This document shows positions 23,501-32,471 of a stretch of 64,000 nt of DNA, piece after piece; positions within the stretch are counted from its first letter, which is position 1, and each line of letters starts with the position of its first letter. The notes under the pieces were generated by a model. That model ran no database searches and was not told the origin of the DNA. It saw only the letters and a list, made by a program, of their open reading frames with translations. Where the stretch lies: NCBI GenBank assembly GCA_016719015.1, contig JADKAZ010000001.1, forward strand, positions 620,001 to 684,000, in the 5' to 3' direction. Position numbers and translations under genes: made by a program. Source of the stretch: Chitinophagaceae bacterium (GTDB lineage Bacteria; Bacteroidota; Bacteroidia; Chitinophagales; Chitinophagaceae).

Positions 23501-23553
23501 CCTCTTTTTTTGAGGCGGACGGCAAAGTTACAACAATGTAACTTACCAGCAAA
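23501..23553 (-). promoter_or_regulatory. rRNA promoter, middle copy, with 5' hairpin
   Basis: Minus-strand TTTG (23550-23553), 19 bases, TAACTTTG (23523-23530), then CCGTCCG and a CCTC-A7-GAGG hairpin at 23501-23515. It has the same arrangement as the proximal promoter, about 126 bases further upstream. Confidence 0.8.
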
Positions 23554-23616
23554 TTTTAAAGATCTGTTTTGTTCACATTTGCCTCACAGTGTATTCACAA
23601 TCTTCAGAGAACTATT

Positions 23617-23669
23617 CCCGTTTTATCTGAACGGGCGGCAAAGATAAGGGTGTGGAAGTTGCTAACAAA
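23617..23669 (-). promoter_or_regulatory. rRNA promoter, distal copy, with 5' hairpin
   Basis: Minus-strand TTTG (23666-23669), 19 bases, TATCTTTG (23639-23646), then CCGCCCG and a CCCGTT/AACGGG hairpin at 23617-23635. The remaining stretch to truA (23670-23913) holds no gene that I can see. Confidence 0.8.
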
Positions 23670-23913
23670 TAAATTTGAAAAGAAAAATGTTAATAATCAA
23701 TGGAATGCAGTACAGGCAATGGATTGAGAGAAGTAAAAAATTTTAAAGAAACTTAAATAATAAAAGGGAATCGGAATAGTTGGACTATGCAAATAAAAAT
23801 AGATTCTGGACAGTTAGCGCATTTAAGTCACATAGATTACATAATACTAAAATTGATATAACTTAATGTAGATCTTGACTTTATTGAAATTGGAACATAT
23901 TCCCATATTGGCT

Positions 23914-24651
23914 TCACCTCATTTTGGGGTATTCTACTTTCATTAGAAACAACCCGTGGGCAGGTACAGCGAAACTGGCTTTAGTACAATCCTTTGCTTG
24001 AATAATTACTCTAAATTCATCTAATGAAAGCTTATTCCGGCCTACCTTAAGGATAGTCGCTGTAAGAGCCCGAACCATACCCCGCAAAAAACGATTTCCT
24101 TTAACATTGTAAACCAAACAGTTGTCTTGAAATAACCATTTGCTTTCAATTATATTACAATCAAAACTTTTGACCTGAGTATTTCTCTTTGAGAATGATG
24201 TGAAATCAGTGTATTCCTTAACTATAGCAGCAGCTTCCTGCATTTTATCTATATCGAGCTGGTAAGGGAAAAAGAAGGCTCTATCCTTCAGAAATGGATT
24301 CTTCTGTTGGTAGATATAATAATTATACTCCCGGCTTATGGCATCGAAACGACAGTGTGCATCAGCAATTACCGGTGAAATGCTTTTTACAACAATATCG
24401 TCAGGGAGAATTGCATTGACCTTATAAACAAAATGTGGATGGAGTACCGGTTCATAATCGAAGTGAAAAAAATTTTGCAGGGCATGTACCCCTGCATCTG
24501 TTCTAGAAGATCCCGTCAAGATTGTCTGATGGCGCTGAAGTACAGCAAAAGCTTTTTCGATTTCAGCCTGAATGGTATTAGCATTATGCTGAGTCTGGAA
24601 ACCGCTATAATGTGTGCCTTTGTATGAAACTTCGAGGAAATACCTGGGCAT
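23914..24651 (-). CDS. truA: tRNA pseudouridine(38-40) synthase TruA
   Basis: TruA isomerises uridines 38-40 in the anticodon arm of many tRNAs. The 245-residue protein starts MPRYFLEVSYKGTHYSGFQ. It has the catalytic Asp in TGSSRTDAGVHAL and the family motif NRFLRGMVRALTATIL near residue 190, and is of usual length. The start ATG at 24651 lies six bases after the stop of the DUF4476 gene on the same strand, so the two are probably co-transcribed. Confidence 0.96.
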   Translation of the reverse strand: MPRYFLEVSYKGTHYSGFQTQHNANTIQAEIEKAFAVLQRHQTILTGSSRTDAGVHALQNFFHFDYEPVLHPHFVYKVNAILPDDIVVKSISPVIADAHCRFDAISREYNYYIYQQKNPFLKDRAFFFPYQLDIDKMQEAAAIVKEYTDFTSFSKRNTQVKSFDCNIIESKWLFQDNCLVYNVKGNRFLRGMVRALTATILKVGRNKLSLDEFRVIIQAKDCTKASFAVPAHGLFLMKVEYPKMR

Positions 24652-24657
24652 AGCGAT

Positions 24658-26046
24658 TTAATTGCGAAGCATTGCTTTGAATCGAGTAGTATAATATTCA
24701 TCTTTCAGCTCTCCCTGCAAGGTGTTGAATATTTCTGCATCTGAAACAAATTTGTATGCAGCATCAAAGAATTTGTATTTTCCCTCATCTGTCAAGAATA
24801 AGGTGCTAAGATTCTTTAGTTGCCCTGTGCTGAAACATTTAACTTTAAAATATTTTTTCGCTTCAGAAATCATATCGTCATCACTTTCTGTAGCGGCCAT
24901 CTTTTTGCGAAGCTTAAAAAAATCACTTTCGACTGCAATCTCACTACAATTATTTTTAAGGACCACTTTCTCAGTAGGTGATTCTACAACGGGTTTTGTG
25001 TCCGTTATTTTATCTTCTTCTTTCCTGGTAGAATCAGTATTGATATCCAGAAATTTTTTCTCTTCCTTTGCTGCTTCTGGTATTATATCTACGGCTACCG
25101 CCGGTTTAGGGTTGGGAATAACCAGCCGAATTGTATCCTTAATACCATTTTCGTAATCGTCAATAAAAACGAGACCAAAACCTTCGGTCGTAGAACTTTC
25201 TGACCACTTTTTTACCAGTGAAATTTTATATACGTCATCGATTACAGTCCTGGTTTCTTCCACAGGGGCTACAGCCTGTTCTTTCTTTTCAACTGAGTCT
25301 TCTTGTTGTGCAATTGGTTGTTCTATGCTTGTTACAGGCTTTGTTGGTGCTTCTTCTTTTACTTCAACTTTAGTATCATCCTTTTTCACTGCTGGTTGCT
25401 CTATAATTTCAGTTGGTTTTGTAACTACTATTTCTTTCGTTTCTGTTTTAGAATCTTCTTTTTTTATAGCAGCCGTTTCAACAACCTCAACTGGTTTAGT
25501 AGTTACGGGTTCTTTTATTTCCACTTTAGGTTCTTCATTTTTTATTACTTCCTGAACAACGACTTCTGTTTTCTTTTCTTCAACTTTTGGCTGAACAGGT
25601 TTTTCCTTTAGAGTTGGGTCATCAGCAGCCTTTGAAAGAATTTCTGTAAATACAGAAACATCGTTGTTTTCAGTTTTAGGAACTTCCTCTATGCTTGCTT
25701 TTCCATTTATGGCCATTTGCACTGACAGTAATTGCAAGTCAAAAAGCCCCCACCCTTTTTCATTAAAATTCTTTAGCAAAAAGCCATGATCTTTTTTACT
25801 AACTGATACTGAGAAATTTTGTTCCGGCCATTTATTTTGCGGAAACCCAATACTAAAATTGTATGTGCTGTCTAATAGTTTCGCCAGAATAATATATCCC
25901 GAGGCTGTAGAACTCTGGACCTTTTCATTCATTTTCACAAAAAAGGGTTGTTCGGATTCTGTTTGTATATAAACAAAATAAACCTTTTGAGAGGATGCCG
26001 TAAATATTGCCAGGGAAAATAAAAGACAAAGGTGGAGTTTTTTCAT
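24658..26046 (-). CDS. Secreted DUF4476-domain protein with Lys/Glu/Thr-rich repeats
   Basis: A 462-residue exported protein of unknown function. A signal peptide (MKKLHLCLLFSLAIFTASSQ) leads into a beta-rich N-domain to about residue 120. A low-complexity linker of about 130 residues follows, with three diverged tandem units of about 28 residues (VEIKEPVTTKPVEVVE, TETKEIVVTKPTEIIE, VEVKEEAPTKPVTSIE). The C-terminal 95 residues (CSEIAVESDFFKLRKKMAA, FSTGQLKNLSTLFL, YKFFDAAYKFVSD) match the DUF4476 pattern (PF14771) of Bacteroidota. The repeats may act as a flexible spacer in the envelope. It precedes truA by six bases. Confidence 0.82.
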   Translation of the reverse strand: MKKLHLCLLFSLAIFTASSQKVYFVYIQTESEQPFFVKMNEKVQSSTASGYIILAKLLDSTYNFSIGFPQNKWPEQNFSVSVSKKDHGFLLKNFNEKGWGLFDLQLLSVQMAINGKASIEEVPKTENNDVSVFTEILSKAADDPTLKEKPVQPKVEEKKTEVVVQEVIKNEEPKVEIKEPVTTKPVEVVETAAIKKEDSKTETKEIVVTKPTEIIEQPAVKKDDTKVEVKEEAPTKPVTSIEQPIAQQEDSVEKKEQAVAPVEETRTVIDDVYKISLVKKWSESSTTEGFGLVFIDDYENGIKDTIRLVIPNPKPAVAVDIIPEAAKEEKKFLDINTDSTRKEEDKITDTKPVVESPTEKVVLKNNCSEIAVESDFFKLRKKMAATESDDDMISEAKKYFKVKCFSTGQLKNLSTLFLTDEGKYKFFDAAYKFVSDAEIFNTLQGELKDEYYTTRFKAMLRN

Positions 26047-26070
26047 TTATTCCTGTATTGGTGATCAAAA

Positions 26071-26078
26071 CAAAATTA
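26071..26078 (-). promoter_or_regulatory. Possible -7 element for the DUF4476-truA unit
   Basis: Minus-strand TAATTTTG matches TAnnTTTG, 25 bases before the ATG at 26046. No good -33 TTTG is present. Confidence 0.4.
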
Positions 26079-26175
26079 CTCCAAATCTCCCGACTTTACC
26101 TACAAGAGCCTCAACAAGTTGTTAAATAGTGTAACCTTTTATCCCTTTTATGGTTCAGAAAGCTACCGAGTACTC

Positions 26176-26183
26176 TAAATTTG
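26176..26183 (+). promoter_or_regulatory. -7 element for the M1 aminopeptidase
   Basis: TAAATTTG lies 23 bases before the ATG at 26207 and inside the longer frame opened at 26150, which argues for the shorter start. Confidence 0.5.
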
Positions 26184-26206
26184 CGCCACACAAATTTTTT
26201 ATCAAT

Positions 26207-28720
26207 ATGAAGAAATTATTGCTTGCTATTTTATTTCTCAACTCAGGGTATGTTTTGATAGCACAACCCCCTGTGGATACTTCCTGGAAAAAAGAATACC
26301 GGGAGACAGCAACGAAAATCAATAACCTGGTACATACAAAACTGGAAATAAGACCGGACTTCAGTAAGTCTTATTTGTATGGAAAAGCATGGATTACTTT
26401 GAAACCTCATTTTTATTCAACAGATTCTTTGAACCTGGATGCAAAAGGAATGGAATTGAAAAAAGTAGCACTTGTAAAAGGCACTCAAATGATTCCGTTG
26501 AAATTTGAATATGATGACTGGACCATCCGGATTAAATTAGACAAAATTTATAAAGCAAATGAGAGCTATACTATATATATAGATTATACTGCCAAACCAG
26601 ATGAATTTGACGAAAAATACGGCCAAAATGCGATGCTGGGCATAAAAGGAATGTACTTTATCAATCCCAAGGGAGAAGTGAAAAATAAACCGACACAAAT
26701 ATGGACACAAGGTGAAACAGAATCAAGTTCAGCCTGGTTTCCTACCATTGATAAAACAAATCAACGGTGTACACAAGAGCTTACGGTTACTGTGGATAAT
26801 AAGTATGTTACTTTATCTAATGGGAAGTTGGTTTCGCAAAAGAAAAATACAGATGGCACCAGATCTGATTATTGGAAAATGGAATTACCCCATGCTCCTT
26901 ATCTATTTTTCCTTGGTGTGGGAGAGTATGCGATAGCAAAAGATGTATGGAAAGGCAAAGAGGTGAATTATTATGTTGAAAAAGAATATGCGCCAGTTGC
27001 AAAAAAGATTTTTGGTAATACTCCTGAAATGATGACTTTTTTTTCCAAAATAACAGGGGTAGATTTTCCGTGGATTAAATATTCACAAATAACCGGTCGT
27101 GACTATGTAGCCGGTGCGATGGAAAATACAACAGCTACTATACACCAGGAAAGTGCCCAGCAGGATGCAAGAGAACTGGTGGATGGGAATAATTGGGAGG
27201 GCACTATCGCCCATGAACTTTTTCACCAATGGTTTGGAGATTATGTAACTACAGAAAGCTGGAGCAATCTTACACTGAACGAATCATTTGCCGACTACAG
27301 CCAGACGCTTTGGGATGAATATAAATATGGCAAAGATGCGGGTGATGCAGAAAATTTTCAAGGCATGCAGGGATATCTGCAAAGTGGTAGTGACAAAAAA
27401 GACCTGGTTCGTTTTCATTATGCTCACAGGGAGGATATGTTTGATGCCGTAAGCTATCAAAAGGGCGGACGCATACTGCATATGCTGAGAAACTATGTTG
27501 GTGACAGTGCTTTTTTTAAATCCATAAACAATTATCTAACAACTAATAAATTCAAATCTGCAGAAGCTCATCAGTTGCGTCTTGCTTTTGAAGAAGTGAC
27601 TGGCCGTGACCTGAACTGGTATTTTAACCAATGGTATTTTGGAAGTGGTCATCCATCAGTAGATATTGATTATATATATGATGATGCAGCCGGGAAAGTA
27701 CATGTGATTGTAAAACAAACACAAAAAAGTGGCAAAATTTTCCAGCTTCCTTTAGCAATTGATATTTATAACGGCTCTAATAAGATTCGTCAGAATGTAT
27801 GGGTAAAAAATGTGGTCGATACTTTTACGTTTAACTATTCAAAACGACCCGACCTTATAAATGTAGATGGAGACAAAATTCTATTGTGGGTTAAAAAAGA
27901 TAATAAAACACTGGATAATTATATTCACCAGTATAAATATGCAGGGAACTATGTAGACAGAAGAGAAGCGATTGACTTTGCGGCAAAAAAATCAGATGAC
28001 CCCAATGCGGTAGAACTTATAAGAACAGCATTGACAGATAAATACCAGGGACTCCGCATTTTTGCCATCGGGAAAGCTGACTTGAGAAAAGAAATGATTA
28101 AAACAAGTTTTGAACCTGTATTACTGAGTCTTGCAAAAAATGATAAGTATGCAACGGTAAGAGCAGCAGCAATTCAAAAACTAGGTGAGTATAAGAAGCC
28201 AGAATATATTGCTTTATTTAAGTCAGCTACCAATGATTCTTCCTACACCGTAGCAGGCAATGCTCTTGCTGCATTAGGAAAAGTAGACCCGGCTCTTGCC
28301 ACGGCTGTGGCTAAACAATTAGGCGAAAAACCATCTAAAGGTTTGCTGAGTGAAATTATCATGAACGAAATTGTAAAATCAGGTGACGAAAGTATGGCCG
28401 ATAAAATTATTGGTGATTTCGAAAAAATGCCGATGAGCCAGGGGAAGTTTCAGATGTTAAATACTTTGAGTACGTATTTATCAGCAATTAAAGACCCGGA
28501 GAAAGTTAAACGGGGAGTTGACGAGATTGTAAAATTCAGAGATGCAGTCCCTGAAAATTTCAGAAACCAAACAGATCCTTTTATCAATGGAATGGTTTTG
28601 AAAGGGATTTTAACCAAGAAAGATAAAGATGCAAAAGAAAATATTAATAATGCTGCAATGAAAGAATTAGCAGAATATATCAAATCTAAACTACCGGAAG
28701 AAGATAAGAAGGGATTTTAA
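26207..28720 (+). CDS. M1 family metallo-aminopeptidase with HEAT-like C-terminus
   Basis: An exported aminopeptidase of 837 residues (signal MKKLLLAILFLNSGYVLIAQ) that removes N-terminal amino acids. The M1 hallmarks are present: the exopeptidase motif AGAMENTTAT (about 303), the zinc motif HELFHQWFGD (about 336) and the third ligand Glu in NLTLNESFADY (about 358). After the catalytic domain come a beta segment and, from about residue 590, helical repeats (YATVRAAAIQKLGEY, YTVAGNALAALGKV) that look like HEAT/armadillo units. The ATG at 26207 gives the signal peptide directly; the ATG at 26150 does not. Confidence 0.92.
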   Translation: MKKLLLAILFLNSGYVLIAQPPVDTSWKKEYRETATKINNLVHTKLEIRPDFSKSYLYGKAWITLKPHFYSTDSLNLDAKGMELKKVALVKGTQMIPLKFEYDDWTIRIKLDKIYKANESYTIYIDYTAKPDEFDEKYGQNAMLGIKGMYFINPKGEVKNKPTQIWTQGETESSSAWFPTIDKTNQRCTQELTVTVDNKYVTLSNGKLVSQKKNTDGTRSDYWKMELPHAPYLFFLGVGEYAIAKDVWKGKEVNYYVEKEYAPVAKKIFGNTPEMMTFFSKITGVDFPWIKYSQITGRDYVAGAMENTTATIHQESAQQDARELVDGNNWEGTIAHELFHQWFGDYVTTESWSNLTLNESFADYSQTLWDEYKYGKDAGDAENFQGMQGYLQSGSDKKDLVRFHYAHREDMFDAVSYQKGGRILHMLRNYVGDSAFFKSINNYLTTNKFKSAEAHQLRLAFEEVTGRDLNWYFNQWYFGSGHPSVDIDYIYDDAAGKVHVIVKQTQKSGKIFQLPLAIDIYNGSNKIRQNVWVKNVVDTFTFNYSKRPDLINVDGDKILLWVKKDNKTLDNYIHQYKYAGNYVDRREAIDFAAKKSDDPNAVELIRTALTDKYQGLRIFAIGKADLRKEMIKTSFEPVLLSLAKNDKYATVRAAAIQKLGEYKKPEYIALFKSATNDSSYTVAGNALAALGKVDPALATAVAKQLGEKPSKGLLSEIIMNEIVKSGDESMADKIIGDFEKMPMSQGKFQMLNTLSTYLSAIKDPEKVKRGVDEIVKFRDAVPENFRNQTDPFINGMVLKGILTKKDKDAKENINNAAMKELAEYIKSKLPEEDKKGF

Positions 28721-28758
28721 AAATCCCCAACCTCTAAAGGGCTTTATAATCTTAAAGA

Positions 28759-28791
28759 AAAGGCCTTCCTATTTAATTAGGAAGGCCTTTT
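28759..28791. terminator. Bidirectional terminator between convergent genes
   Basis: AAAGGCCTTCCTA and TAGGAAGGCCTTT form a 13-bp stem with a T run on both strands. It serves the M1 gene (+) and the TPM gene (-). Confidence 0.9.
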
Positions 28792-28807
28792 CTTTGTATT
28801 GAAATTT

Positions 28808-29560
28808 TTACCAGCTTCCGCTTGATCCTCCCCCACCTCCGCTGCCCCCACCGAATCCACCAAAGCCTCCGCTGCTACCACCGCCCGACCAACCACCGCC
28901 ACCGCTTCTACCACTGCCACCAGTCCAGCCTCCAAATCCACCTCTTGATACATAAGTACCACCACCCGGTGCAGCACCTCCAAAGATGATGAACAGAACT
29001 ATCAGGATTATTAGAATGGTGCCTGCACTTAGCCCTTTTTTCTTTTTGCTTCCATAATTGGCGGGAGCTTGGTATTCTCCTGCAGCTGCCTTTATAATAG
29101 CATCTGTACCCTCGTCAATTCCACGATAATAGCTTCCTTCTTTAAAATTGGGGGTAATATCATTGTCAATAATACTGCTTGCAGTAATATCAGGGATAGC
29201 TCCTTCAAGTCCATACCCGACTTCAATCCTTAACTTCCGGTCGTCTTTTGCTATAAGGAATACAATACCATTGTTACGGGCTTTGTTACCAACACCCCAG
29301 CGCCGTAATATCTCCAACGCCACTTCTTCTACAGAATAATTACCCGTTGTTGGAATGATAATAACAGCAACCTGATTTGAGGTGCTGTCATCATAAGCAA
29401 CCAACTTGTCTTCCAACGCCTTTTTCTGAGCCTCTGTAAGAGTGTTCGTAAAATCGTTAACCAATCTGGGAGGGCTTGGTCTCGATGGAATCACTTCTTC
29501 AATCTGCGCCATAGCACAAACTGACAAAAGCAGTGTAAATATGAAGAGGATTTTTTTCAT
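28808..29560 (-). CDS. TPM-domain protein, exported, with Gly-rich tail (YgcG-like)
   Basis: A 250-residue envelope protein: signal peptide (MKKILFIFTLLLSVCAMAQ), a TPM domain (VNDFTNTLTEAQKKALEDK, SNQVAVIIIPTTG, RKLRIEVGYGLEGAIPD), a membrane helix at about 180-200 (TILIILIVLFIIFGG), then about 45 residues of Gly/Ser with Trp and Phe. The family (PF04536) is linked to photosystem repair in plants and to envelope upkeep in bacteria, but its biochemical role is not settled. It is the last gene of a lemA-TPM-TPM set, with five bases after the preceding stop. Confidence 0.88.
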   Translation of the reverse strand: MKKILFIFTLLLSVCAMAQIEEVIPSRPSPPRLVNDFTNTLTEAQKKALEDKLVAYDDSTSNQVAVIIIPTTGNYSVEEVALEILRRWGVGNKARNNGIVFLIAKDDRKLRIEVGYGLEGAIPDITASSIIDNDITPNFKEGSYYRGIDEGTDAIIKAAAGEYQAPANYGSKKKKGLSAGTILIILIVLFIIFGGAAPGGGTYVSRGGFGGWTGGSGRSGGGGWSGGGSSGGFGGFGGGSGGGGGSSGSW

Positions 29561-29565
29561 GGATA

Positions 29566-30024
29566 TTATCTTCCAAATACTATTTCGTCCGGCAATTCAT
29601 TTTTATCTGATTCCCTTTCATAAGGGAAGTGGGCTTTTAATGCATCCCCAATTTGAATCACACATTCGGCAATTCCCTTTCCATAATGGCTGCTATTGAA
29701 ATTCCTTAGCATCTCCGCTACTACATTATTCCACCATTCGGTACCTACCTTTTGATGAATGCCTTCATCTCCAAATACTGCTAACTGCCTATCTTTCATC
29801 GCTACGTATACAATTACTGCATTTCGCTGCTCCGTTTTCTCCATCTTCAACGTATAGAAAATTTCAGCGGCCCTGTCCATGGCATCCATCCAACTACAGC
29901 GGCTTTCCACAAATACCCTGACTTCTCCGCTGGTACTTTTTTCAGCCTGCCGAATAGCTTTGACAATAAGGCGGGTATCTTCTTCGGGGAAGAATTGCTT
30001 TTTCTTTCTAAAAAGTGAAAACAT
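29566..30024 (-). CDS. TPM-domain protein, cytoplasmic form
   Basis: A 152-residue protein without a signal peptide. It starts MFSLFRKKKQFFPEEDTRL and continues through a TPM domain (EKSTSGEVRVFVESRC, RNAVIVYVAMKDRQLAVFGD, GIAECVIQIGDALKAHFP). Its neighbour downstream is a second, exported TPM protein, and the gene upstream is lemA. This trio is a common arrangement in Bacteroidota. The function is unknown beyond the family. Confidence 0.85.
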   Translation of the reverse strand: MFSLFRKKKQFFPEEDTRLIVKAIRQAEKSTSGEVRVFVESRCSWMDAMDRAAEIFYTLKMEKTEQRNAVIVYVAMKDRQLAVFGDEGIHQKVGTEWWNNVVAEMLRNFNSSHYGKGIAECVIQIGDALKAHFPYERESDKNELPDEIVFGR

Positions 30025-30041
30025 TGGCGATTTGTCGGTGA

Positions 30042-30638
30042 TTACTTAATATCAAATTTGATTTCAGGGTTTTTCTCCGAGCCTGGATCGGCTTTATAGT
30101 AGGCCTTTTCCTTAAATCCAAATATACCAGCCAGCAAATTATTCGGGAATCCTTTTACTTTAAGATTATATGTTTCAACAGATTTGTTATAGTCTTGCCG
30201 GGCAACATTGATACGGTTTTCCGTTCCTTCAATCTGAGTTTGAAAATCCTGGAAAGCCTTTGTTGTTTTTAAGTCCGGATAGTTTTCAACAACTGCAAGC
30301 AATCTCCCAAATGAACTGCGTAAATCACCTTGTGCCTGTTGATATTTTTCCAGTGAAGCAGGATCATTAATATCGACATTTATTGATGTAGCCTTTGCCC
30401 TTGCATCCAACACTTCTCGAAGGGTGGATTTTTCAAAATTGGCAGACCCTTCAATAGCTTTTACAATACTACTATAAAGATCTGTTCGTCGCTGATAGTT
30501 GGTCTCTACATTACTCCAAAACTTTTTTACATTCTGGTCGCCTTTCATAAGTCCGTTATAACCATTACATCCCCATACGCCCAGTATGAGAACAAGACCA
30601 AGAACAATTAATAAAGTAAGATTGCGGGTTCCTTTCAT
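30042..30638 (-). CDS. lemA: LemA family protein
   Basis: A 198-residue membrane-anchored helical protein. An N-terminal membrane segment (LTLLIVLGLVLILGVWGC) is followed by the LemA core (YNGLMKGDQNVKKFWSNVE, YQRRTDLYSSIVKAIEG, ENRINVARQDYNKSVETYN). The Cys at about residue 24 sits at the end of the helix but does not make a convincing lipobox. It is first in the lemA-TPM-TPM operon (17-base gap to the next gene). LemA proteins are associated with the envelope; no activity is established. Confidence 0.9.
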   Translation of the reverse strand: MKGTRNLTLLIVLGLVLILGVWGCNGYNGLMKGDQNVKKFWSNVETNYQRRTDLYSSIVKAIEGSANFEKSTLREVLDARAKATSINVDINDPASLEKYQQAQGDLRSSFGRLLAVVENYPDLKTTKAFQDFQTQIEGTENRINVARQDYNKSVETYNLKVKGFPNNLLAGIFGFKEKAYYKADPGSEKNPEIKFDIK

Positions 30639-30876
30639 TTTAGTTTGTTTTTATTAGATAGTAAAATTAGTATTTTCGACAGTTCGCCAAGGGAAATTTT
30701 CGGTTTGCCAAGTTATAATACCGGTGAAACGACAAATAGGGCAACTCTGCGCCATAGTTTTAGCACCGGATATCCAATACAGGCTTTCACAATTAAAGTT
30801 AAATGAGAGACATCTGCGTTTTCACCAGTAATGGTGGAAACAACGGCAAAATTATTGGAGTGAAGAATTTGTTAGT

Positions 30877-32073
30877 TTAACTATTAACAGCGGCAATACC
30901 GGGCAACACTTTCCCTTCAAAATATTCCAGCATAGCCCCACCACCAGTGGATACATAACTTACTTTTTCGGCAAACCCGAATTGGTTGATAGCAGAAACG
31001 GAATCTCCTCCTCCAACTAAGGAAAAAGCTCCATTCTGAGTAGCTTCAGCAATTGCAACTGCTACTGCTTTTGTGCCATGCTGAAATTTGGACATTTCAA
31101 AAACACCCATCGGCCCATTCCATAGTATGGTTTTGGAATTTTTGATAATGTTCGAAAATTGTTCGCAGGCCATATTACCAATATCCAATCCCATCCAGCC
31201 ATCAGGAATATTATTGCTTGGAGCAACAGAAGTCTGTGCATCCGCAGCAAAATTATCTGCAATAACCGAATCAGGAGGCAGGTGAATGCAAACACCTTTA
31301 GCTTCTGCTTTTTTCAAAATATCCAGGGCCGTTTGTAATCTTTCTTCTTGACATAAAGAACTCCCAATTTTTCCACCCTGGGCTTTCATAAACGTGTAAG
31401 CCATTCCACCACCAATAATAATATCAGTGGCTCTTTCGAGTAAATTTTCAATAATGAGAATTTTATCACTCACCTTGGCTCCGCCTATAATAGCAACAAA
31501 TGGTTTTTCTGCTCTGTGTAATACTTTTTCTGCACTGGCTACTTCGCCTTCCATCACCAATCCAAACATTCTTTTTTCAGCGGGGAAAAATTGTGCGATA
31601 ACTGCCGTAGAAGCATGTGCCCGGTGGGCAGTTCCGAAAGCATCATTCACCCATACATCGCCGAGTTTAGATAATTTTTCAGCAAACTTCACATCCCCCT
31701 TCTCCTCTTCTTTATAAAAACGTAGATTCTCCAATAACAGCACCTCACCCGGACGCATCATATTAGCAGTAAGGTAGGCCTGCTCGCCTACGCAATCATT
31801 GGCAAAAAACACTGTTGTTCCGCCAAGCAGTTCACTGAGATGTTTTACTAAATGTTTCAAAGAAAACTTATCCGTTGGGCCTTCTTTTGGTCTTCCAAGA
31901 TGGCTCATTAAAATAACCATACCCCCATCACTTATGATCTTTTTAATGGTAGGAACTGCCGCTCTCATACGGGTATCATCAGTAATTTCAAATTTATCAT
32001 TCAACGGCACATTAAAATCAACACGGATTAATGCTTTTTGTCCTTTAAAATTATAAGCTGAGAATTCTGACAT
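30877..32073 (-). CDS. pgk: Phosphoglycerate kinase
   Basis: Makes ATP from 1,3-bisphosphoglycerate in glycolysis. The 398-residue enzyme shows RVDFNVPL near the N-terminus, MSHLGRPKEG, the hinge-side LLENLRFYKEEE, GGAKVSDKI, and the nucleotide-binding GGGDSVSAINQFG near the C-terminus. The length is normal for bacterial Pgk. It is preceded on the same strand by a small conserved protein and gap, so the three form a glycolytic cluster. Confidence 0.97.
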   Translation of the reverse strand: MSEFSAYNFKGQKALIRVDFNVPLNDKFEITDDTRMRAAVPTIKKIISDGGMVILMSHLGRPKEGPTDKFSLKHLVKHLSELLGGTTVFFANDCVGEQAYLTANMMRPGEVLLLENLRFYKEEEKGDVKFAEKLSKLGDVWVNDAFGTAHRAHASTAVIAQFFPAEKRMFGLVMEGEVASAEKVLHRAEKPFVAIIGGAKVSDKILIIENLLERATDIIIGGGMAYTFMKAQGGKIGSSLCQEERLQTALDILKKAEAKGVCIHLPPDSVIADNFAADAQTSVAPSNNIPDGWMGLDIGNMACEQFSNIIKNSKTILWNGPMGVFEMSKFQHGTKAVAVAIAEATQNGAFSLVGGGDSVSAINQFGFAEKVSYVSTGGGAMLEYFEGKVLPGIAAVNS

Positions 32074-32096
32074 GCTTTTTCTTTAAGAATGAATGA

Positions 32097-32453
32097 TTAT
32101 TGATGATTAGCTTTTTGTTTTTCCGCCTCTCTGAATAGTAAATGACCTGCAACAGTTGCCATCACTTCATCGGTTACATCATGACCTCCTTTCATATTTC
32201 TACGTATACTTTCAAAAGTATATTTAGGTCCAAAAGGAATTCCCCACCAACCAAAAATGGCAGCTGTAAAAGTCCAGGGAAATCCTCTGCGAATGGCATT
32301 TTCATCCTCCCGTATAAGGTAAACTCCCGAGGTCTTTTTATAGGTAACAACTATCAAAGAAATTGTATATGAATAATAGACAAATCTACCGCCTTTCTTT
32401 ACTTCATTTTGTAAATCTACAGCCGAGAGGCCGTCAATATTCTTAATCTTCAT
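32097..32453 (-). CDS. Conserved small protein between gap and pgk
   Basis: A 118-residue protein of a type I know as a recurrent uncharacterised family in Bacteroidota. It has MKIKNIDGLSAVDLQNEVKK, then FVYYSYTISLIVVTYKK (amphipathic or membrane-touching), VYLIREDENA, FPWTFTAAIFGWWGIPFG and a basic, His-containing tail. The aromatic GWWGIPFGPKYT segment is the most distinctive part. No enzyme motif is seen. It starts 19 bases after the probable gap terminator and ends 23 bases before pgk. Confidence 0.78.
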   Translation of the reverse strand: MKIKNIDGLSAVDLQNEVKKGGRFVYYSYTISLIVVTYKKTSGVYLIREDENAIRRGFPWTFTAAIFGWWGIPFGPKYTFESIRRNMKGGHDVTDEVMATVAGHLLFREAEKQKANHQ

Positions 32454-32471
32454 ACCCTTTGATTAAAATAA

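Noticed and set aside
25303..25611. A 102-codon Phe/Tyr-rich frame opposite the DUF4476 gene
   Set aside because: It is the antisense shadow of the Lys/Glu repeat region; amino-acid content is explained by the complement of AAA/GAA codons.
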